64,000 nt of DNA from Geobacillus genomosp. 3 (GTDB lineage Bacteria; Bacillota; Bacilli; Bacillales; Anoxybacillaceae), in assembly GCF_000445995.2 (NCBI RefSeq), contig NC_022080.4, forward strand, positions 1,860,001-1,924,000, read 5' to 3'. A model generated the notes under the pieces. The model saw only the letters and a program-made list of their open reading frames with translations, was not told the DNA's origin and ran no database searches. Shown piece by piece: positions 1 to 10,986 of the stretch (its first letter is position 1; each line of letters begins with the position of its first letter). Position numbers and translations under genes: made by a program.

Positions 1-452
1 ACCGCGCCATGGTCAACCAGTTTTTCAACGACCATTGGGGAAGTCCGCAAATGGTTGTCTCGACCGGCATCTATACCTGCAGCGAGCTGGATGGATTTGC
101 GGCTGTTGAGAATGGATCTCGGATCGTCGGGCTCATTACGTTTGTGATTTGCGGAAACGAATGCGAGATCATCTCGCTAGACAGCATAATGGAAAACCGC
201 GGCATCGGCAGCGCCCTTTTGCATGAGGCAGAGGCATGGGCGAGACAACAAAGGTGCACGGCTGTTCAACTGATCACTACCAACGACAACTTGCATGCCC
301 TTCGTTTCTATCAAAAGCGCGGCTATCAAATTGTGAACGTCTTTCCCAACGCTGTCGACAAGGCGCGACAAATCAAGCCAAACATTCCGAAAACAAGTCC
401 TGACGGCATTCCTATTCGAGATGAGTTGTTGCTGGTCAAATCACTGGTGTGA
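1..452 (+). CDS. GNAT-family N-acetyltransferase, 5' end truncated by the window
   Basis: The protein has the GNAT acetyl-CoA fold: beta strands around VGLITFVICG, the acetyl-CoA loop NRGIGSALLHEAEAWA (about residues 62-77 of the visible part) and the C-terminal ALRFYQKRGYQIV segment. An ATG lies at position 9, but the frame stays open to the window edge (codons for Arg-Ala precede that Met), and GNAT enzymes normally carry another 10-15 residues before this point, so the true start is probably upstream. The substrate cannot be told from the sequence. The gene converges on the urease operon and ends in a bidirectional terminator. GNAT assignment is firm; function is open. Confidence 0.85.
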   Translation, partial: RAMVNQFFNDHWGSPQMVVSTGIYTCSELDGFAAVENGSRIVGLITFVICGNECEIISLDSIMENRGIGSALLHEAEAWARQQRCTAVQLITTNDNLHALRFYQKRGYQIVNVFPNAVDKARQIKPNIPKTSPDGIPIRDELLLVKSLV

Positions 453-480
453 CACGAGGTGATGATGACGCCGCATCGAA

Positions 481-524
481 AAAGAAGCACCGGCCTTCTC
501 CCAAGACCGGTGCTTCTTTGTTTT
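481..524. terminator. Bidirectional intrinsic terminator between the GNAT gene and the urease operon
   Basis: A perfect 13-bp inverted repeat (AAAGAAGCACCGG at 481-493, CCGGTGCTTCTTT at 507-519) with a 13-nt loop is flanked by T-rich sequence on both strands, so it can end both the plus-strand GNAT transcript and the minus-strand ure transcript. Confidence 0.85.
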
Positions 525-562
525 GAACAACCCTCCACCTATGACGCCAGCCGCGAGGAGCG

Positions 563-1210
563 TCAAATTTCGGCGGCGATATGATACATGTAATAGACCC
601 CATAGGCGATGCTGATGAGGGAGACGGTTTTCACGATCCATTGATTCATGACTTGCTGTTTCGCTTTCATCCAAACAAACGGAATCCCGAGAAACGTCGT
701 GAACAGCATCATGCCGATGACCGTTCCTAGGCCAAAAATCAAAATAAAAGCAAGAGCCATCCAAGTTCCTTTGACCGTCGTCATCGTCAACAACACCATT
801 CCTGCGCTGCCGGCTAAACCGTGGACGATGCCGATCAATGTCGATTTCACATGCAAATGATGAATATCGCCTTGGTGACGATGATCCAGCCTCATTGTCG
901 AACGGAAACTAGCAATTCCTAGAATAACGATCATGATGCCGACGCCCATTTCAAGATAAGAAGCAATCTGTTCAGGAATTTGCCGCTCAAAGGCGATCAT
1001 CGCCATCCCGACGACAAGCAGCGTCAACGTATGGCCGATTCCCCAAAACATGCCGGCCAGCGATGAAAGAGACAGTTTTTTCGTCCGGCTGGCAATGGTC
1101 GAAACGGCAATGACGTGATCCGGTTCCGTCGCATGCTTCATTCCTAGCAACAATCCAAACAAGAGCACAGGCCATATCGATCCCATTGTCTTCATCCTTT
1201 CCCTTCTCAA
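563..1210 (-). CDS. ureH: UreH-type nickel permease of the NicO/UreH family
   Basis: This is a polytopic membrane protein of 215 aa with about six hydrophobic segments. It carries the metal-permease signature HATEPDH (His-x4-Asp-His) in the first helix, and a His-rich loop DHRHQGDIHHLH between membrane segments. By family it imports Ni2+ for urease. It is the last gene of the ure operon. I favour the TTG start at 1210: GGAGG stands 5 nt before it and it overlaps the ureD stop as TTGA. Internal ATGs at 1195 and 1186 are alternatives. The family call is strong; nickel specificity rests on the urease context. Confidence 0.85.
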   Translation of the reverse strand: MRRERMKTMGSIWPVLLFGLLLGMKHATEPDHVIAVSTIASRTKKLSLSSLAGMFWGIGHTLTLLVVGMAMIAFERQIPEQIASYLEMGVGIMIVILGIASFRSTMRLDHRHQGDIHHLHVKSTLIGIVHGLAGSAGMVLLTMTTVKGTWMALAFILIFGLGTVIGMMLFTTFLGIPFVWMKAKQQVMNQWIVKTVSLISIAYGVYYMYHIAAEI

Positions 1211-2022
1211 TATTTCCTCCAGCAGACTGGCGCTTTCTCACCGCATTGTTGGCGAATGAACTGTTGGACGCGTTGGAATATCGCTTCGATGACCGATGTT
1301 TCATACGCCAATATACGTACAGAAAAGCCTGGAACGGCCGCCGCTGAAAAACCGCAGCGAACCTCTTGCGGCATCTCTTCCATGAATTGGTTGAACTGTT
1401 CTAACACTTCCTTTGTGATAAACGGAGAAAGAGCCACGAATGATCCGACATGCGTGTAGCCGCCGAGCTGCAGCATGCTCGTTAAGTGCTGCCGCGAGTC
1501 CAAGTACAGATGATCAAACAGAACGAGCGCCTCGTCTTGATACACCTTCAGTTTCGAGCGAATCCAATCATAGCGGAACAGCTCGCCGCTTTCCGACCAT
1601 CCAGGTGTGATGATTTCGCCATAAACGAACGTGGAGCTTGGCGTGATGTACACCGTCGTTTCTTGATAAAAGCGCGCATGCTCATAGGCGATCGTCGGGT
1701 CGGGGAAATATTCAAGTACGCTTTGCTCCCCAAGTGACAATCGTGTATACTGCCTTACAGGCGTTGAAGGAGTTTTGTAGATTTTCGCCGCCGACTGGGT
1801 CGTCACCATCAACCGGGCGCTGGGCTCGAGGAAGATTTCCATATCATATGAATCCCCATCGACATACCCGCCGCCCACGTGGACAAGATATAACGTCGGA
1901 TGAGCCGGGTCGAGGTAAACAGGACGCATCAGTTTCAGCGCCCCTTCACTATAGTTGTCCAAAATGACGGTGCGGCCGTTTTTCACGACCGCTGTACATC
2001 GCAAACGCCCCGTCCAGCTCAT
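1207..2022 (-). CDS. ureD: Urease accessory protein UreD
   Basis: UreD (about 271 aa) acts with UreF and UreG in the complex that delivers nickel and CO2 to apo-urease in the cytoplasm. The UreD family pattern is visible in [19 protein letters not shown] and the [16 protein letters not shown] block. An upstream Met exists at 2061, but ATG at 2022 forms an ATGA overlap with the ureG stop, which is the typical coupled arrangement, so I take 2022. It is translationally coupled on both sides (ureG upstream, ureH downstream). Confidence 0.92.
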   Translation of the reverse strand: MSWTGRLRCTAVVKNGRTVILDNYSEGALKLMRPVYLDPAHPTLYLVHVGGGYVDGDSYDMEIFLEPSARLMVTTQSAAKIYKTPSTPVRQYTRLSLGEQSVLEYFPDPTIAYEHARFYQETTVYITPSSTFVYGEIITPGWSESGELFRYDWIRSKLKVYQDEALVLFDHLYLDSRQHLTSMLQLGGYTHVGSFVALSPFITKEVLEQFNQFMEEMPQEVRCGFSAAAVPGFSVRILAYETSVIEAIFQRVQQFIRQQCGEKAPVCWRKY

Positions 2023-2633
2023 TCTTCCAGCCCTGCCAGCAGCACCTGTTTTTCGATCCAATCCACAACGTCAAAAAGACCAATCTCTTCTTTTAAATTC
2101 GTAAAAATGACCGGCTTCGCCCCTCGCGCTGCTTTGGCGTCCCGTTCCATCACTTCCAGACTGGCGCCGACGTAAGGGGCAAGGTCGATTTTGTTGATCA
2201 CGAGCAAATCCGACTTAATCATCCCTTGCCCGCCTTTGCGCGGAATTTTCTCCCCTTGGGCGACGTCGATGACATAAATGGAGAAATCGACCAACTCCGG
2301 GCTGAAGGTCGCCGCCAAGTTATCGCCGCCGCTCTCGATCAAAATGAGTTCCACATCTGGATGGCGCCGTTTCAGTTCATCAATGGCCGCAAAATTCATT
2401 GATGCGTCTTCGCGAATGGCCGTATGCGGGCACCCGCCCGTTTCGACGCCGATAATCCGGTCTTCCGGCAGAACGCTATGTTTGATTAAAAACTGGGCAT
2501 CTTCCTTTGTATAAATATCATTCGTAATGACCGCGATGCTAAAACGGCGATGCATCGCCCGCGTCAGCTTCTCGACAAGCATCGTTTTGCCGGCGCCGAC
2601 CGGGCCGCCGATGCCGATTCGTACCGGTTCCAT
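2019..2633 (-). CDS. ureG: Urease accessory GTPase UreG
   Basis: UreG (204 aa) is the SIMIBI-class GTPase that hydrolyses GTP during nickel insertion. Visible motifs are the P-loop GGPVGAGKT (residues 9-17), [19 protein letters not shown] with the Cys-Pro-His nickel site, [15 protein letters not shown] and the guanine motif NKID. An in-frame extension to 2798 exists but runs into ureF and lacks family similarity. ATG 2633 has a GGGAG ribosome site and gives the standard family N-terminus, so it is chosen. Confidence 0.95.
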   Translation of the reverse strand: MEPVRIGIGGPVGAGKTMLVEKLTRAMHRRFSIAVITNDIYTKEDAQFLIKHSVLPEDRIIGVETGGCPHTAIREDASMNFAAIDELKRRHPDVELILIESGGDNLAATFSPELVDFSIYVIDVAQGEKIPRKGGQGMIKSDLLVINKIDLAPYVGASLEVMERDAKAARGAKPVIFTNLKEEIGLFDVVDWIEKQVLLAGLEE

Positions 2634-2682
2634 TCTGGATTCTCCCTTCTCTGTCCTTCTTTCGTTCCACGTCAAACAAGAT

Positions 2683-3360
2683 TTACGACATAAACAATCG
2701 AACAGGAAGACGTTCATGCTGCATTTGTGCAATTTCCAGACCAACGGCTGCCGCTCCGAGCTCCTCTTCGTCGAGCGTCTCGATGATGCTTGCGGCATGA
2801 ATCAAATATGGCTGCACCATGACAAGAAGCTTTTGCCCGTCCGTTTGACCGAGGGGGATGCCGCGGACCGCGTTTTGCACCATCGTTTGTACGGAAGCAA
2901 ACAAATACGTCAGCACCGTCGTTTGTTTGGCTGCTCCGATTTTGCGGCCAACCGCCGCAAACACAATGGCCGGATGAATGGACCGCGTCGTTTGCACGAT
3001 CTCATCCAATTCATCGACTCCGTAAATGTCGCGGCACAGTTTCCATAAGCGCCCCCCAATCATTCTCGTTCCTTCTCGCGTTTCCTTCGCCAAGCAGAGA
3101 GCAAACAGCGTGTCGTTCAGCCGCCGCAGTCCTTCCATACGGTCGACTTCCAACTGCTCATAGGCGATCCGGCACGCCAATCCATCCGTATACGTCAGCT
3201 GGGTCTGAATATAAGCGACAAGCACATCGCCAAACGTTTTGGCATCGCCAATTTGTTCATGGTACATGTATGTTTCAAACCCAAAGGAATGGGAAAATGC
3301 TCCAGACGGAAAATTCGAATCGGAGAGCTGCAGCAGCCACAACAACTGTTGGTCAGTCAT
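2683..3360 (-). CDS. ureF: Urease accessory protein UreF
   Basis: UreF (225 aa) is the all-helical scaffold that acts as the GTPase-gating partner of UreG. The diagnostic N-terminus [21 protein letters not shown] and the [13 protein letters not shown] block are present. The ATG at 3360 lies inside the end of ureE (8-bp overlap), so the genes are translationally coupled. About 50 bp separate it from ureG. Confidence 0.93.
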   Translation of the reverse strand: MTDQQLLWLLQLSDSNFPSGAFSHSFGFETYMYHEQIGDAKTFGDVLVAYIQTQLTYTDGLACRIAYEQLEVDRMEGLRRLNDTLFALCLAKETREGTRMIGGRLWKLCRDIYGVDELDEIVQTTRSIHPAIVFAAVGRKIGAAKQTTVLTYLFASVQTMVQNAVRGIPLGQTDGQKLLVMVQPYLIHAASIIETLDEEELGAAAVGLEIAQMQHERLPVRLFMS

Positions 3361-3799
3361 GGCGATGCCCGATATGGCGGAACGCTTGTTTTACTTTCCG
3401 TTTTTCCCTCTTGTACGGGATGCCGAGTTGCTGGAGCAGCTCTTCGACTAAATAGTCGTATTGGACGAGCATTTCCCCTTCCTCGAATTGGGCGGGCAAG
3501 TGGCGGTTGCCGAGCTGATGAGCAATCTCCCCCATTTGTTTCATGGAAACAGGCTGGATGACAAGCAAATCATCGGGAAGAACGGATACGACAATGGCAT
3601 TATGCTCATCCATCCATAACACATCTCCGTCTACCAATTCTTTCGCTTCTTTCAAGCGAATGCCAATCTCCCTCCCGTGGTCGGTCACCACCCGCTGAAT
3701 TCGTTTTACTAAATCATCGCTTGGCATGTACACCCGTTCGATGTGCGGGGGGAGAGAAGAAAGAGCTCGAATGTTGCCGATAACCGTTTCTACAATCAT
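3353..3799 (-). CDS. ureE: Urease nickel metallochaperone UreE
   Basis: UreE (about 148 aa) has an N-terminal peptide-binding-like domain and a C-terminal metal-binding domain around [31 protein letters not shown]. The C-terminus ends FRHIGHRHD, only a few histidines and not the long poly-His tail of Klebsiella UreE. Three consecutive ATG codons (3805, 3802, 3799) follow the ureC stop. The third has the best spacing to AGGTG and is chosen; the difference is two residues. Confidence 0.92.
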   Translation of the reverse strand: MIVETVIGNIRALSSLPPHIERVYMPSDDLVKRIQRVVTDHGREIGIRLKEAKELVDGDVLWMDEHNAIVVSVLPDDLLVIQPVSMKQMGEIAHQLGNRHLPAQFEEGEMLVQYDYLVEELLQQLGIPYKREKRKVKQAFRHIGHRHD

Positions 3800-3809
3800 C
3801 ATCATCACC

Positions 3810-5519
3810 TCAAAATAGAAAATATCGTTGCGCCATGGCCACAACTTCAGCCGGTTCGCACGTGATGAGCCGCCCATCGACCTTCACTTCATACGTTTGC
3901 GGATCGACATCGATTTGAGGCATGGCGTTGTTGAACACCATATCGTGTTTCGTTAACGAACGAATGTTTCCAACCGGTTTGACGATTTTGTGCAATCGCA
4001 GTTTGTCAGGGACGCCGCGTTCGAACGCCGCTTTGGACAAAAACGTAATGGACGTTTTCGCGACGGCGGCGCCATAGTTGGCGAACATCGGGCGGTACAG
4101 AGCGGGCTGCGGCGTCGGAATGCTGGCGTTCGGGTCGCCCATCACGCTGTAGGCGATCATCCCGCCTTTGATGACGAGCTCAGGCTTGACCCCGAAAAAA
4201 GCGGGATGCCAAACGACCAAATCTGCGAATTTTCCGACTTCGACTGACCCGACATACTCCGCGATGCCATGAGTGATAGCCGGGTTGATCGTATATTTGG
4301 CTACGTACCGTTTGACGCGGACATTATCGCCTCGCCCCGTTTCCTCCGGCAAGCGGCCAAACTGTTTTTTCATTTTGTCGGCCGTTTGCCACGTACGTAA
4401 AATGACTTCACCGACCCGTCCCATCGCTTGCGAGTCGGAACTGATCATGCTGAAGGCGCCGATGTCGTGCAAAATGTCTTCTGCCGCGATCGTTTCTTTG
4501 CGGATGCGCGAATCAGCAAAGGCAATGTCTTCTGGAACGGACGGATCTAAATGATGACACACCATTAACATATCTAAATGCTCATCGAGCGTGTTTTTCG
4601 TATACGGCCGCGTCGGGTTCGTGGAAGAAGGCAAAATGTTCGGGAAGCTGGCGACTTTCATAATATCGGGCGCATGTCCGCCTCCCGCCCCTTCCGTATG
4701 GTATGTATGAATGACGCGTCCGTTAATGGCCTTCAATGTATGCTCGACAAACCCGCCTTCATTCAACGTATCGGTATGAATGGCGACTTGCACATCGTAC
4801 TCATCAGCCACTTGCAAGCACGCATCAATCGCTGCCGCCGTCGTTCCCCAGTCTTCATGAAGCTTAAGTCCCACCGCGCCCGCGCGCACTTGCTCCGCGA
4901 TCGGCTCTTTCGCCGACGCGTTGCCTTTTCCTAAAAACCCAAGATTCATTGGGAACGCTTCGGCGGCTTCAAGCATCCGGTAAATATTCCACTCTCCCGG
5001 CGTGCACGTCGTGGCATTCGTTCCGGTCGCCGGCCCGGTCCCGCCGCCAATCATCGTCGTAATGCCGGATGACAGGGCGGTTTCGATTTGCTGCGGGCAA
5101 ATGAAATGGATATGGGCATCCACTCCTCCAGCGGTCACGATTTTCCCTTCGGCCGCGATCACTTCCGTTGAGGCGCCGATGACAATATTGACGCCGTCCA
5201 TTAACAGCGGATTCCCCGCCTTGCCGATGGCGGCGATGTTTCCATCTTTGACCCCGATATCGGCTTTGTAAATGCCGGTGTAATCAACGATGACGGCGTT
5301 CGTCAACACTAAATCGACCGCTTCGTCGCGGACAGCGAGCGGATGCTGCCCCATCCCGTCGCGAATCACCTTCCCGCCGCCGAATTTCACTTCATCGCCG
5401 TAAACGGTATAGTCATGCTCAATTTCAATCCATAAGTCTGTGTCCGCCAACCGGATGCAGTCCCCGGTCGTCGGTCCAAACATATCCGCGTATTGCCGTC
5501 TTGACATGGAAAAACTCAT
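3810..5519 (-). CDS. ureC: Urease alpha subunit (catalytic)
   Basis: This 569-aa subunit holds the di-nickel site that hydrolyses urea to ammonia and carbamate. All key residues are in place: His136 and His138 (DAHIH), the lysine to be carbamylated Lys219 (GLKLHEDWG), His249, His275 ([15 protein letters not shown]) and the mobile-flap Cys322-His323 ([19 protein letters not shown]). Length matches bacterial UreC. The start ATG overlaps the ureB stop by 4 nt (ATGA). Nothing suggests inactivation. Confidence 0.98.
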   Translation of the reverse strand: MSFSMSRRQYADMFGPTTGDCIRLADTDLWIEIEHDYTVYGDEVKFGGGKVIRDGMGQHPLAVRDEAVDLVLTNAVIVDYTGIYKADIGVKDGNIAAIGKAGNPLLMDGVNIVIGASTEVIAAEGKIVTAGGVDAHIHFICPQQIETALSSGITTMIGGGTGPATGTNATTCTPGEWNIYRMLEAAEAFPMNLGFLGKGNASAKEPIAEQVRAGAVGLKLHEDWGTTAAAIDACLQVADEYDVQVAIHTDTLNEGGFVEHTLKAINGRVIHTYHTEGAGGGHAPDIMKVASFPNILPSSTNPTRPYTKNTLDEHLDMLMVCHHLDPSVPEDIAFADSRIRKETIAAEDILHDIGAFSMISSDSQAMGRVGEVILRTWQTADKMKKQFGRLPEETGRGDNVRVKRYVAKYTINPAITHGIAEYVGSVEVGKFADLVVWHPAFFGVKPELVIKGGMIAYSVMGDPNASIPTPQPALYRPMFANYGAAVAKTSITFLSKAAFERGVPDKLRLHKIVKPVGNIRSLTKHDMVFNNAMPQIDVDPQTYEVKVDGRLITCEPAEVVAMAQRYFLF

Positions 5520-5851
5520 TCTCTTGCTCCCTCCTTCCCGTTGTTATCAAGCGGACCGTTGACCATATTGTTTAGTCCGTACACCCGGCGCTTGCCGGAG
5601 AACGGGACGAGCTCCACTTGCTTCGCATCCCCGGGTTCAAAACGGACCGCTGTCCCGGCTGGGATGTTCAAATGTTTTCCGTATGCGGCCTGTCGGTCAA
5701 ATTCGAGAAACGAATTGACTTCAAAAAAGTGAAAATGGGAACCGACCTGCACCGGGCGGTCGCCGCGGTTTATGACCGTCAGCTTCGTAACCGGCTTTTG
5801 CCGGTTGCACACAATCGGTTCGTCGCGCAATCGGTATTCTCCTGGGATCAT
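5516..5851 (-). CDS. ureB: Urease beta subunit
   Basis: At 111 aa this is a standard small structural subunit of the trimeric UreABC holoenzyme. The family core [17 protein letters not shown] and [22 protein letters not shown] is present. It lies about 44 bp after ureA and is coupled to ureC through an ATGA overlap. Confidence 0.97.
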   Translation of the reverse strand: MIPGEYRLRDEPIVCNRQKPVTKLTVINRGDRPVQVGSHFHFFEVNSFLEFDRQAAYGKHLNIPAGTAVRFEPGDAKQVELVPFSGKRRVYGLNNMVNGPLDNNGKEGARE

Positions 5852-5895
5852 AAGATCACTCCTTTATCCACCTTCATCGGAATCGGCCGGCGCTA

Positions 5896-6201
5896 TTACG
5901 ACCGGATCGGCTGGTGGACCGTGACGAGTTTCGTGCCGTCCGGAAACGTCGCCTCGACTTGAATCTCGTCGATCATGTCAGCGACGCCTTCCATCACATC
6001 ATCGCGCGTCAAAATCGTTGCGCCGTATTGCATCAACTCCGCCACCGTCCGCCCGTCGCGGGCTCCTTCCATCAGTTCATACGTAATGAGCGCCACCGCT
6101 TCCGGATAATTTAGCTTCAAGCCCCGCTCTTTCCGGCGGCGCGCCAAATCAGCGGCAACGACGATCAGCAGCTTTTCCTGTTCACGCGGAGTCAGTTTCA
6201 C
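5896..6201 (-). CDS. ureA: Urease gamma subunit
   Basis: This 101-aa subunit begins with the canonical [13 protein letters not shown] and contains the [10 protein letters not shown] and [30 protein letters not shown] blocks. The start codon is GTG at 6201, preceded by a GGGGGGAAGAG purine tract. It is the first structural urease gene and follows urtE after an 84-bp gap without a clear terminator, so urt and ure may be one transcript. Confidence 0.97.
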   Translation of the reverse strand: MKLTPREQEKLLIVVAADLARRRKERGLKLNYPEAVALITYELMEGARDGRTVAELMQYGATILTRDDVMEGVADMIDEIQVEATFPDGTKLVTVHQPIRS

Positions 6202-6285
6202 TCATCTCTTCCCCCCTCTTGAATGCTCCCGCCTATACTCGCAGGTTCAAAAAATCTCTCATTCGCTAACACCGCTGTCTGCTGC

Positions 6286-6987
6286 TTAAACAGCAAGAAA
6301 CGATTGAATATAAGTCAAATCAGCCCCATCGACATCCCCTTTCGCCACGACAGCGCCGCGATCCAAAATATAGAAACGATCGGCACAAGAAAACGCCAGC
6401 TCCACGTTATGTTCGACCAATATGATGCCAACCTGCTTTTCTTTGGCAATTTTCATAATCGCATCATGAATCAACGCAACGATCGAGGGCTGAATGCCTT
6501 CCATCGGTTCATCAAGCAAGAGCAGTTTCGGCCGGCCGGCCAACGCGCGGGCAATGGCCAGCTGTTGCTGCTGTCCGCCGCTTAAATCTCCTCCTTTTCG
6601 CTGGCGCATCTCTTTTAAAATCGGGAACAGCGCGTACATTTCATCAAGGGTCGGCTGGGGACGGACTTTTTCGGCCTGCGCTTCCAGCCCGAGAAGAATA
6701 TTTTCCTCCACCGTCAACGCCGAAAAAATTTCCCTCCCTTGCGGCACATAGCCGATCCCCGCTCGCGCCCGCCGCTCCGGCGGCCATCGCGTGATATCTT
6801 CCCCCTCCCATTCGATGACGCCTGACATCGGGCGAATCAACCCGATGATCGTTTTCATCAACGTCGTTTTTCCAACCCCGTTTCTGCCCAAGACCGCCGT
6901 CACCCGACCAAGAGGAACATCCATGTCAACATGATCGAGCACCACACTTCCGTCATAGCCAGCCGTTACATCCCGGAGGCGCAGCAC
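6286..6987 (-). CDS. urtE: Urea ABC transporter ATP-binding protein UrtE
   Basis: This is a 233-aa LivF-type ATPase. Walker A is GRNGVGKTT, the Q-loop region is YVPQGREIFSALTVEENILLG, the signature LSGGQQQQLAIARAL, and Walker B LLLLDEPMEGIQPSI. The start is GTG at 6987 with GGGGGAA upstream, and it overlaps the end of urtD by 22 bp. It pairs with UrtD on the UrtBC permease. The MEGIQPSIV segment is typical of UrtE among LivF-type proteins. Confidence 0.93.
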   Translation of the reverse strand: MLRLRDVTAGYDGSVVLDHVDMDVPLGRVTAVLGRNGVGKTTLMKTIIGLIRPMSGVIEWEGEDITRWPPERRARAGIGYVPQGREIFSALTVEENILLGLEAQAEKVRPQPTLDEMYALFPILKEMRQRKGGDLSGGQQQQLAIARALAGRPKLLLLDEPMEGIQPSIVALIHDAIMKIAKEKQVGIILVEHNVELAFSCADRFYILDRGAVVAKGDVDGADLTYIQSFLAV

Positions 6988-7736
6988 GCGTTTTTCCCCC
7001 TTCCAAGGTACACATCGATCACTTGTTCGTTTTGCTGCACTTCATCCATCGATCCTTCGCACAATACTTTTCCTTCATGCATGACTGTCACTTGTTTGGA
7101 ATAGCGGCGGACAAAGTCCATATCATGCTCGACAATAATGACCGCACAATGTTCGGCCATTTCATGGAGCCATTCCCCCGTGCGCTCCCGCTCCGCCGCA
7201 CTCATGCCGGCGATCGGCTCATCCAATAGGAGGAGCTGCGGACGCTGAATGAGCTGCATGCCGATTTCCAACCACTGCTTTTGGCCATGAGACAGTGAGC
7301 CCGCTAAGCGATGACGTTCATCGAGCAATCCAATTTTCTCTAGCTGTGCTGCCATCATTTCTTTCTCTTCTCCAGTCAACTTCGCCCGCAAAACGGAACG
7401 CAGACGCCGATCTTGTCGCATGGCTAACTCCATATTTTCCCACACCGTCAAAAACGGAAAAATGGAAGGGCTTTGAAACTTCCGGGCGATGCCTATTTGC
7501 ACGATCTCATATTCCGGCCGTTGCGTGATGTCATGGAAAAAAAACAGCACCCGCCCGTCCGTCGCTCTCGTCCGCCCGCAAATGACATCGAGCAGCGTCG
7601 TTTTTCCCGCTCCGTTCGGACCGATCAAAAATCGCACTTCATGGGGGTAAACCGCGAGATCGACGCCTTGCAAAGCGCGAAATCCATCGAAGTCAACGAC
7701 GACGTCACGACACATCAACACGGGCTTCACGTTCAT
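6966..7736 (-). CDS. urtD: Urea ABC transporter ATP-binding protein UrtD
   Basis: This is a LivG-type ATPase of about 257 aa. Walker A is GPNGAGKTT, the signature LSHGQKQWLEIGMQL, Walker B LLLLDEPIAGMS, and the H-loop VEHDMDF. The SHGQKQWLEIGM form is typical of UrtD. The start overlaps urtC: ATG at 7736 sits almost on the GGGGG ribosome site, while GTG at 7730 has a better 7-nt spacing. The two choices differ by two residues. Confidence 0.92.
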   Translation of the reverse strand: MNVKPVLMCRDVVVDFDGFRALQGVDLAVYPHEVRFLIGPNGAGKTTLLDVICGRTRATDGRVLFFFHDITQRPEYEIVQIGIARKFQSPSIFPFLTVWENMELAMRQDRRLRSVLRAKLTGEEKEMMAAQLEKIGLLDERHRLAGSLSHGQKQWLEIGMQLIQRPQLLLLDEPIAGMSAAERERTGEWLHEMAEHCAVIIVEHDMDFVRRYSKQVTVMHEGKVLCEGSMDEVQQNEQVIDVYLGRGKNACCASGM

Positions 7737-8760
7737 GCCCCCTTTTTTCTTTGATGCGAACGGCAGCGAGCGATTCATAAATGCCCGCCAATCCCTTCGG
7801 AACAAACAGCACAACAACGACAAACAAGGCGCCTAACAAAAGCAGCCATAGATCTGGATAATTTTCGCTTAAAAAGCTTTTCGCCGTGTTCATGACGATC
7901 GCGCCCATAATCGCGCCCATGAGCGAGTGGCGTCCGCCGACAGCAGCCCACAGCACCATTTCGATTGAAGGAATAATCCCCATCATCTCCGGGGAAATGA
8001 GCCCGACTTGCAGGACAAACAATGCGCCTGCCACTCCGGCAAAGGCGGCTGACAAACTATACACAAACACTTTATAGACGGTCGGATTAAACCCTAAAAA
8101 ACGAACCCGATTTTCAGCGTCGCGAATGGCAATGAGCACTTTTCCTAGCCGACCAGTCGTTAGACGGCGCGTCATAACGAAAATGAGGGCAAGAACAGCT
8201 GCTGTCAGCCAATACAACACAATTTGCGTAAGCGGCGATGATAACGAAAAGCCGAACACGGTCGAAAAATTGGTCAAGCCGTTCGTTCCACCCGTCCATT
8301 CTTGCTTGCCGATAAACAGCGTAACAAACACGACAACAACCGCCTGGGAAAGGAGAGAAAAATAGACGCCTTGAATCCGATTTTTAAACGTGAAATAGCT
8401 TAATAGGGCAGCCAGCAATGCAGGCAAGACGATCGCTGCTATGACGGCCACGACAGGATGCGCAAACGGCTTCCAAAACCACGGCAGTTCGCGCACGCTG
8501 CTCCACTCCATAAAATCAGGCAAATGCCCTCGCGAAGCTTCGAGCTTCAAATACATCGCCATGCAATAAGCACCCAATCCAAAATACACCCCATGGCCGA
8601 GGCTCAAAATGCCGGTATATCCCCAAATGAGAGAAATGCCGACCGCCACGATGGCAAAGCAAAGAAATTTGCCAAGCAAAGACAGGCGAAACTCCGTTAA
8701 ATAAAATGGCGCCAAAAACAAAGCAACGAAAAACAGCCAGTATCCCCAACGTTTGTTCAC
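7705..8760 (-). CDS. urtC: Urea ABC transporter permease UrtC
   Basis: This is a LivM-type membrane protein (351 aa, about 9-10 transmembrane segments). GYTGILSLGHGVYFGLGAYCMAMYL and the C-terminal EMVLWAAVGGRHSLMGAIMGA loop are typical of branched-chain/urea permeases. I choose the GTG start at 8760 because GGGGAGG precedes it by 7 nt. An in-frame TTG at 8778 would place that ribosome site inside the coding region. Confidence 0.92.
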   Translation of the reverse strand: MNKRWGYWLFFVALFLAPFYLTEFRLSLLGKFLCFAIVAVGISLIWGYTGILSLGHGVYFGLGAYCMAMYLKLEASRGHLPDFMEWSSVRELPWFWKPFAHPVVAVIAAIVLPALLAALLSYFTFKNRIQGVYFSLLSQAVVVVFVTLFIGKQEWTGGTNGLTNFSTVFGFSLSSPLTQIVLYWLTAAVLALIFVMTRRLTTGRLGKVLIAIRDAENRVRFLGFNPTVYKVFVYSLSAAFAGVAGALFVLQVGLISPEMMGIIPSIEMVLWAAVGGRHSLMGAIMGAIVMNTAKSFLSENYPDLWLLLLGALFVVVVLFVPKGLAGIYESLAAVRIKEKRGHEREARVDVS

Positions 8761-8774
8761 GATGCTTCCTCCCC

Positions 8775-9668
8775 TCAATCGAGCGACCGCGTCCTCAAGC
8801 TAAGAAGACCGGACGGTTTCCATTGCAAGAACGCAATAATGAGAACGAACACAATGACTTTGGCGATGGTGGCGCTTGTGGAATATTCGACAAAGGTGGA
8901 GATTAAGCCGAGGCCAAACGCTCCCAGCAGCGTCCCAGCCAGTTTTCCCACTCCTCCTAAAATGACGACCATAAATGCATCGACAATATAGTACGTGCCG
9001 ATCGTCGGCCCAATCGGCCCAAGCAAGGTCAACGCACATCCCGCCACCCCCGCCAATCCTGAACCGATCGCAAACGAGTATGCATCAACTTTCTGCGTGG
9101 CAATGCCGAGACAGGCCGCCATCGGCCGGTTCATGGTGACAGCCTGAATGCGTCGGCCAGCTCTTGTTCTCGTTAAATACATATAAAGAAAGAACACGAT
9201 CGCCAATACAAGACAGAGAATAAACAACCGTTTATACGGAAACACCGCCCCAAACAAGCGGATTCCACCATCCAGCCAGCTTGGCGGCACAACCGCCACG
9301 TTGGGCGCCCCAAAGATGAGTCGGGCCGTCTGTTGCAAAATCAAACTGATCCCCCATGTCGCCAACAAACTGTCCAGCGGGCGGTGGTACAAATGGCGGA
9401 TCAAGCTTTTTTCCAACCCCCACCCAAGCAAGGCAGCGATGAGAAACGACGACGGAATGGCAATGACAAAGTACATCCCCGCTGATTGCGGCGCATGATG
9501 GGCAAAGATTTGTTGAATGACGTAGGTTGTGTACGCGCCGACCATCATCAGTTCACCGTGCGCCATATTGATGACGCCCATCAATCCAAAGGTGATCGCC
9601 AACCCAATGGCGATCAAAAGCAAAATCGAACCGACGCTCAGCCCGTTGAATAATTGGTCAATAAACAT
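8775..9668 (-). CDS. urtB: Urea ABC transporter permease UrtB
   Basis: This is a LivH-type membrane protein (297 aa) with about eight hydrophobic segments. Family blocks are [22 protein letters not shown] and [15 protein letters not shown], the latter diagnostic for UrtB. ATG 9668 with GAGAGGGGG upstream gives the normal N-terminus; an in-frame extension to 9737 enters the urtA end region and is not used. It lies 61 bp after urtA. Confidence 0.93.
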   Translation of the reverse strand: MFIDQLFNGLSVGSILLLIAIGLAITFGLMGVINMAHGELMMVGAYTTYVIQQIFAHHAPQSAGMYFVIAIPSSFLIAALLGWGLEKSLIRHLYHRPLDSLLATWGISLILQQTARLIFGAPNVAVVPPSWLDGGIRLFGAVFPYKRLFILCLVLAIVFFLYMYLTRTRAGRRIQAVTMNRPMAACLGIATQKVDAYSFAIGSGLAGVAGCALTLLGPIGPTIGTYYIVDAFMVVILGGVGKLAGTLLGAFGLGLISTFVEYSTSATIAKVIVFVLIIAFLQWKPSGLLSLRTRSLD

Positions 9669-9729
9669 CGCCGTCCCCCTCTCATGTCCGCTGGGCAAGA
9701 AGGAAGGACATGCCTTCCTCCCCATGCAA

Positions 9730-10986
9730 CTATTCACTTAATCCTTTCCCCCATGGGTAGCTTTTTAAATACGGATCCGGCTTCACCGGCTGGCCAGAAT
9801 TCCATAACTCTTTGAATTGTCCGTCCGCTTGGATTTCGCCAATGCGCACCGTTTTCCATAAATGTTGCGTTTCCCCGTCAATTTTCACCGTTCCTTCCGG
9901 CGCCTTGTATTCAAGGCCGGCTGCAGCTTTTTTCACTTGATCCACATCAAAGGAACCAGCTTTTTTCACCGCTTCGGCCCATAAATGAACCGCCGTATAC
10001 GCCGCTTCAATCGGGTCATCGGTCACGCGGTCTTGTCCGTACTTTTCTTTATACTTTTGAACAAATGCCTTATTCTCCGGTGTATCGGTCGTCTGGAAAT
10101 AGTTCCACACAGCCAAGTGACCAGCCAACACATCCGGCCCGATCCCGCGGATTTCTTCTTCTGCGATGCTGACGGACATCACCGTCACGTCTTTCGGTGT
10201 GATGCCAGCGTCTTTCAATTGTTTGAAAAAGGCGACATTGCTATCGCCGTTGAGCGTATTGAAGACGACAGCTGGTTTCACTTGTTTGATTTTGCTGATA
10301 ATGGTGCTATAATCGGTATGGCCGAGCGGCGTATATTCTTCCCCGACCACTTGCCCGCCTTCGGCCTTCAACTGGGCCTTGATGATTTTGTTCGCTGTCC
10401 GCGGAAAGACGTAATCCGAACCAAGCAAGAAAAACGTCTTGCCGCGGTTTTTCAGGAGCCAGCTGACCGCTGGAACGATTTGTTGATTCGTCGTCGCCCC
10501 AGTGTAAAAGATGTTCGGAGACGACTCCATCCCTTCATATTGCACCGGATACCAAAGCAGCCCGTTGTTTTGCTCCACAACCGGAAGCATCGCTTTGCGG
10601 CTCGCCGATGTCCAACCGCCGAAAATGGCGGCCACTTGATCTCTTTGCAGCAGTTTTTTCGCCTTTTCGGCAAATGTCGGCCAGTCCGACGCTCCATCTT
10701 CCACAATCGGTTCAATTTTCTTGCCGAGCAGCCCTCCGGATGCATTGATTTCCTCGATCGCCATTAATTCCGCATCGCGAAGCGACACTTCACTGATGGC
10801 CATCGTTCCGCTTAACGAGTGCAGGATTCCTACTTTGACCACATCCCCTTCTTTGCCAGCCGAAGATGAATCATTTTGATTCTCGTTTTTGGCTTGATCC
10901 ACTGCTGATGACGCCGCACATCCCCCAAGAGCAAAAACACTGACGCATAAAAGCAGCCATAATTTCCACATGAATGCTGGTTTCAT
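9730..10986 (-). CDS. urtA: Urea ABC transporter substrate-binding lipoprotein UrtA
   Basis: This 418-aa binding protein is exported as a lipoprotein: charged N-terminus, hydrophobic [15 protein letters not shown] with the lipobox cysteine near residue 23, then a Ser/Asn-rich linker. The core [17 protein letters not shown] and the [17 protein letters not shown] region are typical of UrtA/FmdD periplasmic-type urea binding proteins. ATG 10986 is preferred by ribosome-site spacing; ATG 11019 is an alternative 11 codons upstream. It is the first gene of the urt-ure operon. Confidence 0.94.
   Translation of the reverse strand: MKPAFMWKLWLLLCVSVFALGGCAASSAVDQAKNENQNDSSSAGKEGDVVKVGILHSLSGTMAISEVSLRDAELMAIEEINASGGLLGKKIEPIVEDGASDWPTFAEKAKKLLQRDQVAAIFGGWTSASRKAMLPVVEQNNGLLWYPVQYEGMESSPNIFYTGATTNQQIVPAVSWLLKNRGKTFFLLGSDYVFPRTANKIIKAQLKAEGGQVVGEEYTPLGHTDYSTIISKIKQVKPAVVFNTLNGDSNVAFFKQLKDAGITPKDVTVMSVSIAEEEIRGIGPDVLAGHLAVWNYFQTTDTPENKAFVQKYKEKYGQDRVTDDPIEAAYTAVHLWAEAVKKAGSFDVDQVKKAAAGLEYKAPEGTVKIDGETQHLWKTVRIGEIQADGQFKELWNSGQPVKPDPYLKSYPWGKGLSE

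Noticed and set aside
2634..2798. N-terminal extension of UreG
   Set aside because: The extra 55 residues overlap ureF, lack UreG similarity, and ATG 2633 has a proper ribosome site.
9985..10767. Plus-strand open frame of 260 codons opposite urtA
   Set aside because: Shadow frame with His/Arg-rich composition and no start signals; urtA is clearly the real gene.
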